Shown piece after piece: positions 25,971 to 37,138 of a DNA stretch of 64,000 bases. The DNA is taken from NCBI GenBank assembly GCA_037833965.1, contig AP031358.1:4410001-4474000 (forward strand), read 5' to 3'. A model generated the notes under the pieces. The model was not told where the DNA came from, did not search any database, and saw only the letters and a list, made by a program, of their open reading frames with translations. The position numbers and the translations under genes were made by a program. Position 1 is the first letter of the stretch; the number at the start of each line of letters is the position of its first letter. Source of the stretch: Marchantia polymorpha subsp. ruderalis (lineage: Eukaryota > Streptophyta > Marchantiopsida > Marchantiales > Marchantiaceae).

Positions 25971-26995
25971 AGACACTCGTCAAGTTTTCATTATGGACCT
26001 AGCTTGATTCATTGACGCATGTAACGAGAATGGATGAAAGAGTTTTGTTTGTTGCGATCTGCACATCATGCGACTTGTGACTTGGGTACGAGGAATGCCT
26101 GGGTATGAGCTTTGGAGTGACCATCTTTTGTTCGTGTTTTGAAGCAACTCTGCAGAACCATTGCCCCCATTTATATATCTAAATATCAATGGGTTGAAAG
26201 TGAGTGGATTGGCATTGAATTATAAGTCTTTGCTTTGCTGTTTGAAGTAATATCAAATTCTCTCCGTCTCGAACAACTCTAGAAATATGATTGTGAACAA
26301 TATCTACAAATATGTCATGGAATATTGCAACCAAATATAATAAATCAACCTACCAATACAATGGATAGGGTAGCGCTTTCTAACTTCATACGTAGAAGAT
26401 ACAATTTTATTTTGAGATGGAAATCTCCGCGCTTGAATTGCGATAAGTTCAAATTTGATCCTTCCATTCATATTTAAAGTATTTTTCTGGTTGAGTAAAA
26501 ACTATTGAAGGTAGAGGATTGCAAGACTTTGAAAGAAGAGAAGTGGTTTTTCAGCTTTACCAACACAAACAATGAAATCACTCAACATTAGATGAATGAT
26601 GAAAGTGATGAATCAAAATAATTTTAATAATTCGGAGAAAAATTTAATATCTGATGTTTGATAATTTTTGTATTTTATCATAAAAAAATTAATTTATTGT
26701 GAAACAACGTGAATATTCACATGATTGATCTATTTTCAAATTTGATATGAAATTGTGATGAACCTATTTGTAAGATGATATGACAAAAAAAAAGATTGCA
26801 CACATGATTAATGACATTTAATCAAGTTGTAATTTTTAAGAATATAAGACAAAAATGATATCAAAATCTTGAAAAATGGAGGAGAATAAAAATATTTTAA
26901 TAATATTTTCATCAAAAAAAAACTCTGAAGTAATGTTTATAGTTGTGATGTAGATATGACAACAACATTGTATAAATTTTTTATCAATTTTATTG
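25971..26995. other. AT-rich region, nothing recognised
   Basis: AT-rich DNA with short A and T runs and no supportable gene. It marks the left edge of the repeat-rich block. Confidence 0.5.
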
Positions 26996-26997
26996 CA

Positions 26998-27711
26998 GTG
27001 TGAATGTAACCATCTTTAGCTAGTTAGAACTAAAGTAGAGAATTATCAAGATAGAGTTATAGTTACTTTAGAAAAACACTAGTCATATTTGTCATGTACA
27101 CAATCCATGTGCTTTGTACATAGAGATTAAATGTGTTAGTTGGCAGTGCCACTTCAGTCATTTGTGCGCTTGTTAGGTAATGATTGAATGTGTTAGTTGA
27201 AAGTATCACGTTAGCGATATGTGTGCTTGTTAGGGTTATACACAAGCCTTTTAATAATATGCGTCTAGAGTTTTTGGCGTCTAAATTATCTAAAATAATT
27301 CTTATGAGGCGTCTAAATTAAGGCCCTCGAGACCATGACCATACTTCCATTAGACTGCTTTTGTTCCAAGTTCAACATCAAAGAACAAGTGCAGCTCTGA
27401 CTACGTCAAGACCAATGATGCTAGTTATGATTTGAAAGTTATCTCGCGTTGTGTGTAACCATCTTTAATTAGTTAGAATTAAAGAGTAACCTATATTAGA
27501 GTATAGGTTACTCTAATATGTTAATATAGATACTTTAGCGTGCACTAGTCATAGCTGCCACGTTAGCGATCCGCGCGCTTGGTAGATAGAGAGTGAATGT
27601 GGTAGTTGATAGTGTCATGTTAGCAATCTGTGTGCTTGTAGGTAAGGATTGAATGTGTCAGTTAGTGTGTTAGTTAGAAGTGCCACGTCAGCGATCCGTG
27701 TGCTTGTTAGG
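26998..27711 (+). repeat. Duplicated repeat with a tandem unit of about 57 bp
   Basis: A motif (AACCATCTTTA.CTAGTTAG) begins two related blocks, at 26998 and 27451. Each is followed by ACTAGTCATA and then by tandem units of about 57 bp: 27125-27180, 27182-27238 and several between 27550 and 27711. Each unit carries GAATGTGTTAGTT, a CACGTTAGCGAT-like core and GTGTGCTTGTTAGG. The blocks are diverged, so the array is not recent. It lies directly upstream of the LTR-like segment at 27711 and is probably part of the same mobile element. Confidence 0.6.
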
Positions 27712-27891
27712 GTTATCTGCCATGTCATCCATCCATTGGGAGTGGGATGTATGGTGGGGATAAGATCTAATATCCTTGTACTTGTTTGTGAGAGCTATAT
27801 AAGGGAGAGTAGAACCATTGTTGATATCTTTCATCTTCAGAGTTTACGTTTCTATCTTCGAGTGAACTTCTCTCTAAACCTTAGTGTAACA
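27711..27891 (+). repeat. LTR-like direct repeat, left copy
   Basis: This 181-bp segment is repeated in the same orientation at 30268-30449, flanking the hAT-like remnant. Shared landmarks in order: GGTTAT, ATGGTGG, GATCT, a TATATAA box (27796-27803), CATTGTTGATATCTTTCATC, and CTCTAAACC near the end. A TATA box followed by a pyrimidine-rich stretch is typical of an LTR promoter. I see no clear primer-binding site after it. Confidence 0.5.
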
Positions 27892-27959
27892 CTATGCTTC
27901 TACTTCAGCCGTCAGCAGGGTGTAGTGTCTTTTTTGCATCATATTCGGTCGTGAGGAGA

Positions 27960-30069
27960 ATGTTGGCGCGAAGCACAAGATCATGACCAACGTGCAAGGT
28001 TGGAGTGCACCATTTCGCTATGACAACATTGAGCTTCATATGAAGAAGCAGCACACTTTCAAATTTGAACAATATGAAAAGCTATGATCAAAAGCGGAGC
28101 AAAAACTTTGTTTGATGACGTTAAGTTTCATTTCAGAAGCACTCTCAAGGCTCATTTTGTCTCTTAAGCTGCGGGCAATCGTGAGATTGTCTTCATCATT
28201 GACAAAGCCATCGTTGAGTTAATCATTGGTGAAATGATGTATTCAGAGGAGCATGATGTTAGTGATGTTGACGATGACGACAAGCAAGCGCTTGCATGTG
28301 GAAATGGGGCCGAACGTGCGATTGTGATCTCTAACCGTCGTATTAATGCTGTGAAGATGAAGGAGCGAGCGATGACACTTTTCAAAGGCAGTGAGCCAAC
28401 AAATAATGATGACAAAGTATACTCTTTCTATACTGTCACAACTGCAAAATCCAAAATCCAACTCTTCAACCTTGCCATTTGATATGTCGCGTGTGGAGCA
28501 TCATTTCACATAACAGCGAATATCATCGCCAAGACATATCAAGTCCTATTTACTCCGTTGATGTGTTCTTGCTCTTGTGAGTACGTCAACAGGTTTGTTA
28601 GTATAGTTTGTGTTGCCAACTTTCAACGACTCTCAGAGCTAGTGAAAAAAACTTGGACTTTTTTGTTAGCATCACATGAGAGCACATCATATTTAGATAT
28701 TCGTCTTTCTGTGTATGTGATAAATAAGCTCGTTGTCGTCAACCTACATAGGTGCGCACTGCCAATTTTTGAACGACACTAAGGCGAAGTCATGTTCAAC
28801 ATGATTTCTCAATTTCTTGACGTACTTTGCCCTCATTGAAGGATTTGTCTTCTCGACGTGTCGAGGGATGAAGCTTGAAATATGACCGGACGTGTCGCTG
28901 GCATCGTGATAAGGCTTCAGATAGAACTTCATAATGATAGTGATCTGAGCCGAATCCGGTGTGGAGCGTATCATCTTGATCTCGTTAAGCAGCACATCAT
29001 GAATGTAGTTGTGAAGTATCACTTCTTCTCTATGATGACGAAGTTCAATTTGCATCTCATGCGGCAGTAGAATCTGATCATAGAAATGAGTACAACATGT
29101 CCTCGTGTTGTAAATTGATGACATTCTACATACAAGGTTATAACTTGGTTCAAGAAGCACCGACCTGAGCTCCTAGCGTACATTGAGTTGAAGCAACATG
29201 CGAATGCCTTGCCTCAAATTTGATGGATGTATCTTCTTGCAATGCATATCTTCACGGTGAACAACATCAAAACCTTTTGCAAGATTCAAGGTCTGACGAC
29301 TCTAATATCACAACAGCAAGCGGAGCTCGACGTTCTCGTTGGCACCTTTATCGAAGATATGGGTATTAATGGTCCGCTGACAGATTGATATAATTTCTGT
29401 CCTGGATGTGATGACACATATCATCAGGCATCGCTACGCGCTCACACTTTTGAAAGTGCAAGAATTTATTGTCGGACTCGCGTCGTGACTTGAAGGCATT
29501 TTCAACGCTAGCGATGAGAAGGAGCGTAATAAATTGTTGCAAGATGTTGCTCTAGTCTTTGTTCATGTGCTCGCATTGAAAAAATTGTTGTGCAATGCAA
29601 TGCAGACAAAAACCCATTTTTTGATCCACTCGCGCTACCACCTGTTTTACCGCAAGAGCTTGTTCACGCTTCCGCTGCCGATTTCATTAGCAAGACTCGT
29701 AGACAAAACTTTCGCCTGCATCATCGATACTCGGAGACACAAGTAGACGTCATTGCCGACGAGTATACAGCTCTTTTTGATTTTACCTCAATGAGTCTGT
29801 GATGCATGAAAGCATTGATGACAGTAACCAAAAGAGATCTTTTTGACAATGCTTGGACCTTATTTAGTGCTCGGTATTCAAACTTGGTCGAGTTTTGCGG
29901 TGGTAGTGCAACTAAATTTCTCGGCACGAGTACAGTGGAGTCTGATTTGTCCGTTCCAAGGTGGGAGAAAGGTAATTACTGCAAGAGTATTTTAGATTTT
30001 GGACTTGAAGATGTGTTGCAGACGAGGCAATATATGCAAGTCGAGGCACTTGCGGAGTGTGATAATTAA
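27960..30069 (+). pseudogene. Degenerate hAT-superfamily transposase
   Basis: Fragments in several frames follow the order of a plant hAT-type transposase. Near 27970-28085 is a degraded zinc-finger-like segment (FRYDNIELHMKKQH, with the expected Cys residues not visible). At 28234-28482 comes an acidic linker and then YSFYTVTTAKSKIQLFNLAI, with the frame continuing past a stop into CGASFH. At 28558-28782 a frame fits the DUF659-type part. At 29806-30069 the C-terminal dimerisation region is clear (FLGTSTVESDLSVPRWEKG, then LDFGLEDVLQ). Stops and frameshifts lie between all blocks, so it cannot encode an active enzyme. The LTR-like repeats on both sides are unusual for a hAT element. Confidence 0.6.
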
Positions 30070-30267
30070 GGAGCAGCCTCGCATCTTGATTACTGATCAA
30101 TCAATTGATTGGTAATACACATTTTATTGCACAAATAAAATTTTCAATTCTCGTTTATTAGCCTTCAGTCTCGACTAAATGTGCCTACCGCATAAATTGA
30201 TTTTGAAACGGCATTATTATTAAGCTAATTTAGGTAAATTAAGCGATCATCTATTATAAGCAAGTCT

Positions 30268-30449
30268 GGTTATACCTCATGTTATTAATCCACGTGGAAT
30301 GAAATAGATGGTGGAGATGAGATCTTATCTTCTTCTACTTGCTCGTAAAATATATATAAAGTAAACTTAAATCATTGTTGATATCTTTCATCTTCATAAT
30401 TTATGTTTTATTTTTTGAGTGAGTTTATCTCTAAACCCTAATGTTACCA
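30268..30449 (+). repeat. LTR-like direct repeat, right copy
   Basis: Same orientation and landmark order as 27711-27891, including the TATATATAA box and the conserved CATTGTTGATATCTTTCATC block. By eye about a quarter of positions differ, so the pair is old or the two copies came from separate elements of one family. Confidence 0.5.
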
Positions 30450-33400
30450 TGAATAAATGAGCTTGACGTACTGTTAGTTAAACAAAAAATAATTTGAATA
30501 ATTTGATTAATTCAATTATATATCATGTTTGAAGCTTTATGTCAATCTTCATAATTTTTTATGTTTACTTTTAAGAAAAAAATGATGAATCATTCTTGTG
30601 AACGCAACTCTTTTTTGTGAAAATAAATAAATTTTGGGGCTAAATTCTGTAATCACATCTTATTTTATGATTATAATCCGACCCAAATGTATTTTTGAAT
30701 TTCATGTTCAAACATCTATTGGTTTATCTAGATACAAAAAGATACTTGTATAGATTGTTGGGAAAAAAATATAATTGATTTTTGTTATTTCAATGTTTTA
30801 AAGTTAAACTATGTAATAAAAATTGTGAAAAGATCACAAAGAGATTAAAATGATGTGTTTGATGTTTTTTACTTCAATGTTACATTGCTATGTATTCTAT
30901 TATTATATATACATAAAGTTTTATCTCTTCTAGCACTAGAATTTAAAGTGTAGGATTGGTATCTCTTCATAAAACAAGCCAAACAAGCAGAATCTATCTT
31001 GAACTTGGTTGTGAAAAATCTAAAATTGATGATTTTTAATAGTAACTATTAGTTTTTATTACAAAAAGAAATTTATGCTAGCATGCAAAAGTCTAAAAAG
31101 CATCAGATCAATGGATTAGATTTCTCATGCGCAACATAATCAAAATAAAAGTATGAAAAAAACGATGAGATTTTAAAATTGCTTTAAATAGAAAAACAAA
31201 GCCGGAGCAAACTAACTCAAGAATTCAAAAGCTTTAAAAGAAATAAACTTAAGTAATAAAGATGTGAAAACGCTTTTGAATAGAGAAGATTTTCCAATTG
31301 CCAAAAATTCAGAAAAATAATATGAAAAAATTTATAAAACTTGATAGATATTTCTATTTTCAATTAACAAAACAGATTATTATACACATCTTATTGATTT
31401 GCAAGGATTTAAGACTAGCACAACTCTTGAAGAATTTATATATTTCAACATCAAATTTTTTTTCAAACGGCTTGGAAATGTAGCTACTGAAATATCTAGA
31501 ATAAAAATATAACTAGTTGGACAGGACGTTTATTTTTTATTCTGAAATATTTAAATTAGATTTTGCTACATAGTTGAAAATGTTAGAATGTTAAGTACTC
31601 TTTATATGAATCTATGATTTTGCTAAATATTTTAATATTATTATTGACAAAAATCTTGTCAGTAATCTTCGGAGTAACTAAAAAGAAATTTTGACTAAAA
31701 CATGTTTTTCTAGTGCATTGTGTATATTCTCATGTGAAAAAAACTTGATGTGATGTACAATGAGTTCAGCTGCCAAATTTTTTGATCACGGAACAATTAT
31801 AATATTTAAAGATGAATTTATTTTTATTTTTATTTTTAATAGAAATAGCATTTTTCAAAAAAATTAGCAAATTTCAACAAATATAACTTTGCTTTGGTAT
31901 TTTTGATTTGGCATTTTTTCATTTTAATTTTGGTTTGAACACTTTCATTTCAGCATGTTGGCACTTCGGCTTTGCTAGTTTTGTTTTATGCTTCAGAAAA
32001 TTGACTTTGGTGTTTGACACTAATGTAATTTGTCTTTAGCACATTTGCATTTCGTCTTTTCTTGAATTTTGGGTTTTTGGCACTTATGTACTGTGTCCTC
32101 ATCACTTGTATATTTTGGCTTTGGCATTTGATAGTTTGGAAGTTTTGCTACTTCCACATTTCGTCGATCAGATTATTTTGGCTAGCAACCGTTTTATTAT
32201 AGGACAAAGCAATATAGCATTGATATACCATTCTTTAGAAAAAAATCCAATTAATCATATGCAATCTGAATTAAACACAATACATTCCAATATTTTTGAC
32301 TTTATGCGTATTCAAATTTCTATCTTCTTGGAACAAAACTAGTCCATGGTGAGCATTATCTTTCTTCAGATTGTATTTGTTATCAGCTTTACAATTTATT
32401 TTTTAATCCACAACTGTGCTTTATATCTTATTTTACTCTTCACAATATGAGAACTGCTGCCAACTTGTCAAGGAACTCCTATGCAGCCCAGTCACATGCA
32501 TTGAAAGAAAAGATAATAAGAAACTGTAAGGTTACTCTAGTTGTCATTATCACAATGACGACTTTTCTGGTAGACAAAATACGTTTATCGGCAAATGGAA
32601 AAATCAGACAAATACATCAAAATCACAGTGATACACAGTTTCTGCTCCGGGGTTCTAAATTATAATTTAGAAGCCAATTGTTAATTCTGGCTTAAAACAA
32701 ATTCTTCTGTAAGCCAGAATGTTATACTATCTCCAGATTCAGGGCGTGTGTATTTCTCAAATATCAAGAATAAGAAAGAGATTTCGGATTGCTTAAAATG
32801 CCAGAAACATGGGCACGACTAGATTATTGGCAGCTGAATTTCATCAGAAAGTACAAATGAATTTGATTTTAAGCACTTGAAGGCGAAGATAATCATCACC
32901 ATCATCATAATCGATTCTACTGCGCACAAGAGATAGATTCATGAATTAGAGAGAAAGGCCAATATAGTCATCGTCCACGATTGAGACGATGATGCTCGTG
33001 ACGAGGAACTGTTTGGTGATGACCTCGAGCGTTTTCAAGTTGACGACCTCGAACGGGTTTTGATTATTGCTGGTAACGCTGTCCACTGGCCCCTTCTCTA
33101 CAGACTGCCAGTGGGCCGATGATCAGATTCTGCGTCAGATCGTGGACGGCTGATATTTTTGTTCTGAGATCAGTTTTCTACGATAATTGAGCGACCGTGC
33201 AGTGCAGGCATGAGTAATAGGGAAACTACTGGCATTGCCACCGTCGAATTCCTCACCGTTGTAGCCATTGTAGAGCTCGAAGATGAGAACGTCGAAGAAC
33301 CCGAATCCACTCGATAGATATATCGCTGATCTCTCGAGTCTTTTTGGATCTTTATATGATCATCGATCAGTTTCTCTGGAGGTTGAGTGATGAACACTGC

Positions 33401-34770
33401 TTGCTGGAATATGCTCCAAGAAGAATCAGATACTCAGACTGTGCGAATTGACTTGTTGTAACGTACCTGACATAAAAGCAGACACAATCTTCTCTTGTCA
33501 TTGATAGTAAAATTCATGTTCTAATTTGAGGATTATTTAAGAACTGTGTTTTTGCAGATTTGCTTTCTAACTTCAGGTGTACAATAATGGTTATCAAGAC
33601 TAGAGATTTGTCTCCTATCCTTCAAATTTCTCTCATTCAATTTTTGGAGAACCATCAGCCAATAGAACTTAAGAAGATCGCATGTTTCAAGCACATTATG
33701 ACACAATATGAAGATTCATTCTAGTTAGTAGCATCCCGATGATTCTTATTCGACAGAGATTGGTCCTGCTTCTTCAGAAGTAAGAGAAAGGAGATGACAG
33801 ACGCCGCTGCAATAAAACTTGTTCCGAAACTGTCCATGGGCTTTTCAAATGACACTTCTGATAAAAAAAGTTTGCTACTGGGGGAATACGTTGGAAGCCT
33901 AATTTCTAAGAAAAGCTTTTTATGGTGGACATAAAGATGTTTACAAGAATCTTTATGGCGAGAATCTATATGTTTATGATTCTAATTCCCTATAGACGCT
34001 TTTACATCCTCGCGTTTCGATTATTTTACACGTTTTAAAAAGATGCAAAAGTGGTTTGAAGTAATCTTGACATATAATATCCCATATTGTTCAGTAGTAA
34101 TAAACGCAAATCAAAATTCCATGGCTATATTTGAAGCAAATCAATGAAACATACCTATTGTAGCTTCTGTGGATTCTAATATTCCAAACAGATTACATAA
34201 ATTAATGACTTATCCCGTTCCAATGAATGATGATTGTATATTTATCTATAAAGTTTGTATACTTATTTCGTAGTTTGATAACCAAAACGAAATCTGCACC
34301 CTGGTTGATGAGAATCATACTTCCAGCTCTGATTCCAGAGTTTTTGACAGCGACTCTGCCACCTCACAACTACAACTTAGCAGCAGAACGGTTCTTTAGA
34401 TTTACTTCAAATCTTGCAACAATTTGTGGCGGTCTTTCATTTAATTATTTCTTGTGGATGTTGCCGACATGAGTAGATCCCAAATTACATAGATCCTTTC
34501 ATTACTAAGTTTGAACATAAATTTGTATGTTTGGTGCACCACATACAATTGCAAGTTAAAGTGCACAATCATTAGCCTTTAATTTACATGGATGATAATA
34601 TTTCGGATAAAAAAGTTGTCGTGGAATTACACATAGTCATACAACATACATGGTTGATATACCATAGGCTCACACAAATCATAGACGAAAGCATATACAA
34701 ATTAAAGTGTATCACAACTTAGAGTGAAAATTAGTGAACGATGTACTGTCAATGGAAGATCACAAACAGT
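30450..34770. other. AT-rich, gene-poor repeat desert
   Basis: Very AT-rich to about 32,400, with no supportable gene. Between 32,880 and 33,400 the composition is more balanced and short acidic frames occur (for example DDDARDEELFGDDLERF on + near 32,980), but none is long or recognisable. A frame at 34227-34472 is also unassigned. Confidence 0.5.
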
Positions 34771-34773
34771 GGA

Positions 34774-34825
34774 GCCAAGCCCACTCCATTACTATGAGAG
34801 CCAAGCCCACTCCATTACTATGAGA
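34774..34825 (+). repeat. 26-bp perfect tandem duplication
   Basis: The 26-bp unit beginning GCCAAGCCCACTCC occurs twice in direct succession (34774-34799 and 34800-34825). It lies about 360 bp before a retroelement primer-binding site, so it may sit inside an LTR. Confidence 0.85.
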
Positions 34826-35189
34826 ATCTAGGCCGATGCTAACAGAAATCTGAATATTCAGATGCTACTCAAGAACGAACTATCTCTAGTTAAACTCTAT
34901 CTTGGATTAACTCCAATTTGTGATAATCATAGTTAGAAAATTATTGTAGTTAGCTAGAATGTGCATCTTATATCCATTTGTATAGAAGAGAGAAGGAGAC
35001 ATTCATTACATATAATTCAAGAATACACTTAGAGAGTGAACAGGATGGAGTAGATCTTGGCTATGGAGGTCGTGTATACACATATGCTTTAGTGAAGTTT
35101 CTACTCTTGCCCGTGGAAGTTGAAACACATTATCTTGGGGTTGTGACTATCATGTGTGCTTATTGATCTGGATGGTTGGGCTTTTCAGT

Positions 35190-35201
35190 TGGTATTAGAG
35201 C
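35190..35201 (+). mobile_element. LTR-retroelement primer-binding site (initiator tRNA-Met type), remnant
   Basis: TGGTATTAGAGC differs by one base from TGGTATCAGAGC, the primer-binding site of many plant LTR retrotransposons, complementary to the 3' end of initiator tRNA-Met. It follows a possible LTR end (TTTTCA). No intact gag or pol frame follows between 35,200 and 37,000, so this is a decayed or non-autonomous element whose borders I could not fix. Confidence 0.45.
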
Positions 35202-37138
35202 TCGTTCAATGCACGCAAAATTTCTGATTTCCACAGTTTTGGAAACTAGAGAGATGCGGAAGTGCTGTCAAAATTTCTACTCGCAATTTTTAATAATTGT
35301 TAGTTGATTCTATGTAAAAGAGTAACCAGAGGAACTAATTACACTTTGATGAAAGAAGTTCATAGTTTTATTGAGTGATTAGAGAAGTTTTTGAAATTTG
35401 AAGCGGAAAGTTCTATTTCTATTTATTTTTAGAAAACCGCTTTGATTTCTCAAATCAAATTCTCAAAATCTCACCTCCTACAAGAGCGCTGTAGAGGAGG
35501 ATAGCTCGCCGAAAAGCAAGTTACCTTCATTCGAATAACGAATCGCTAGTGCTTCGAGGAAAATCCTTCTATCTACAGTGAAGATACAGCTTGTGGTCCA
35601 AGTGTTCACTAAATCAGATCTTTGCACAACGTGATGGTCTTACCTTCCCTGCTTTCGACTCGATGTCCAAATACTGCGATCATCTATTCATGAGAGAGAC
35701 TAGAACTGAACCAGGGCATTCGACGTGAAGGTAGTTCATGATACTTCTGGCGGTAAGAAAGTAGTGAGTTTGACGCTCATGCAAGAGTTCACAAGAGAGT
35801 TGACAAGATGTTATGTAGACCTAGCTTTGCCCATGGAATTTTTCATCGTTTTCAACTAGTTCAAAGGCTTAGTTTGTGCAATACAAGCCTTGGGTGATAG
35901 TCTGCATATGTATGTACACCGTTCTTTCAAGAGGTTATCTGTAGTCAATAGTGTTTGGCTACCTCAAGTGAGCACTAACGCAGCTACTTAGAATTTCCAT
36001 GCGGTGTCACTCAATTACAAGGTTGTCGCTCATTTATTACTATTTTCATCTATCCTATCATGTCATGCACTAAATCCATCCTTCACAAGTACGTCATTGT
36101 CATGCTTCCTATACTTAAAAGATTCTAGAACAATGTTCAAAGTGTCTTACATGCAGAGTTAACACTAGATTCAAGTAATTCAGCTTGTACTTCTTGTAAA
36201 GGGTTTTATAGGGTATCTTCTTTCAATTTGAAAGAGGATAAGATGGGGATTCTGGTTCTAGTAGTAAAGTCATTTGATAAGGATACTGGAGTGTAGTAAT
36301 AATGCAGGCCACCTCTTTGATTCTTTACTTTTGAATTGATATTCAGGGAGACGCTTATTTCCATAATCATTCCATTTTGTGCTACAGTTTTGAGTGATTT
36401 TTAGATGCTCTCGCTGGTAAATGCATTTTCCAGCCGCTACATTTATATTCAGGTGATTAAGATAACAAAGAGGATAGGCGGGGAACTAATCGAAGGTCAC
36501 TGACTATTCCTTCTTGTCGTACTATTTCTAATACAAACCCTTCATAAAATTTCAATATTCCTTTATGGACGTGGTAAGATTTTTCACTGATGTAACTTCC
36601 GTGCTTTTCTTTCCCATCATGCGATGCATTCTTATTAAACTCACAATGGTTAAAGTATTAGAGGACTCCTACTGCTGAACCAAAATTATTGTGAGTGATG
36701 CGTATGTTTTATTCACTCGTGAGCTGTATGTTGATGAATTCCGTATAACATAAATTCTGTATTTTGTATAATTCTGTATTATGTTGATGACATTCTGTAA
36801 CTCTTCAGGGCATCCGCTGTTAGAATCACACTGCTCCTGGGTAGGAGCAATGTCTTGATATTCTGTACCATTGAAGACTGCTTCAAACAAAACAAGAGGG
36901 GTCTTCGAGTTGGGAGCAGCTGGAGCTTACACTCATCTCAACAATAATACTACTTCACCTACGTTTGTGAAAATAGGAATGTATCATTTGTTGGTAGAAA
37001 TAATCAAGAGTGTCGACGTCGTTTAAGAAATCTGTATCACAGATATTAGTCAATCACAAGTCTTTACAAAATTATCAAGTATTCTTCTTTGTTTTCTGTC
37101 AGGTACAGCAGAAAGGAGCAGCGTACAAGAGTTCCAAA
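35202..37138. other. Gene-poor stretch, probable decayed retroelement interior
   Basis: No frame is long enough or similar enough to call. It lies between the primer-binding site and the hAT transposase remnant, and may contain degraded gag-like sequence and the 5' end of the hAT element. I could not identify terminal inverted repeats for the latter. Confidence 0.4.
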
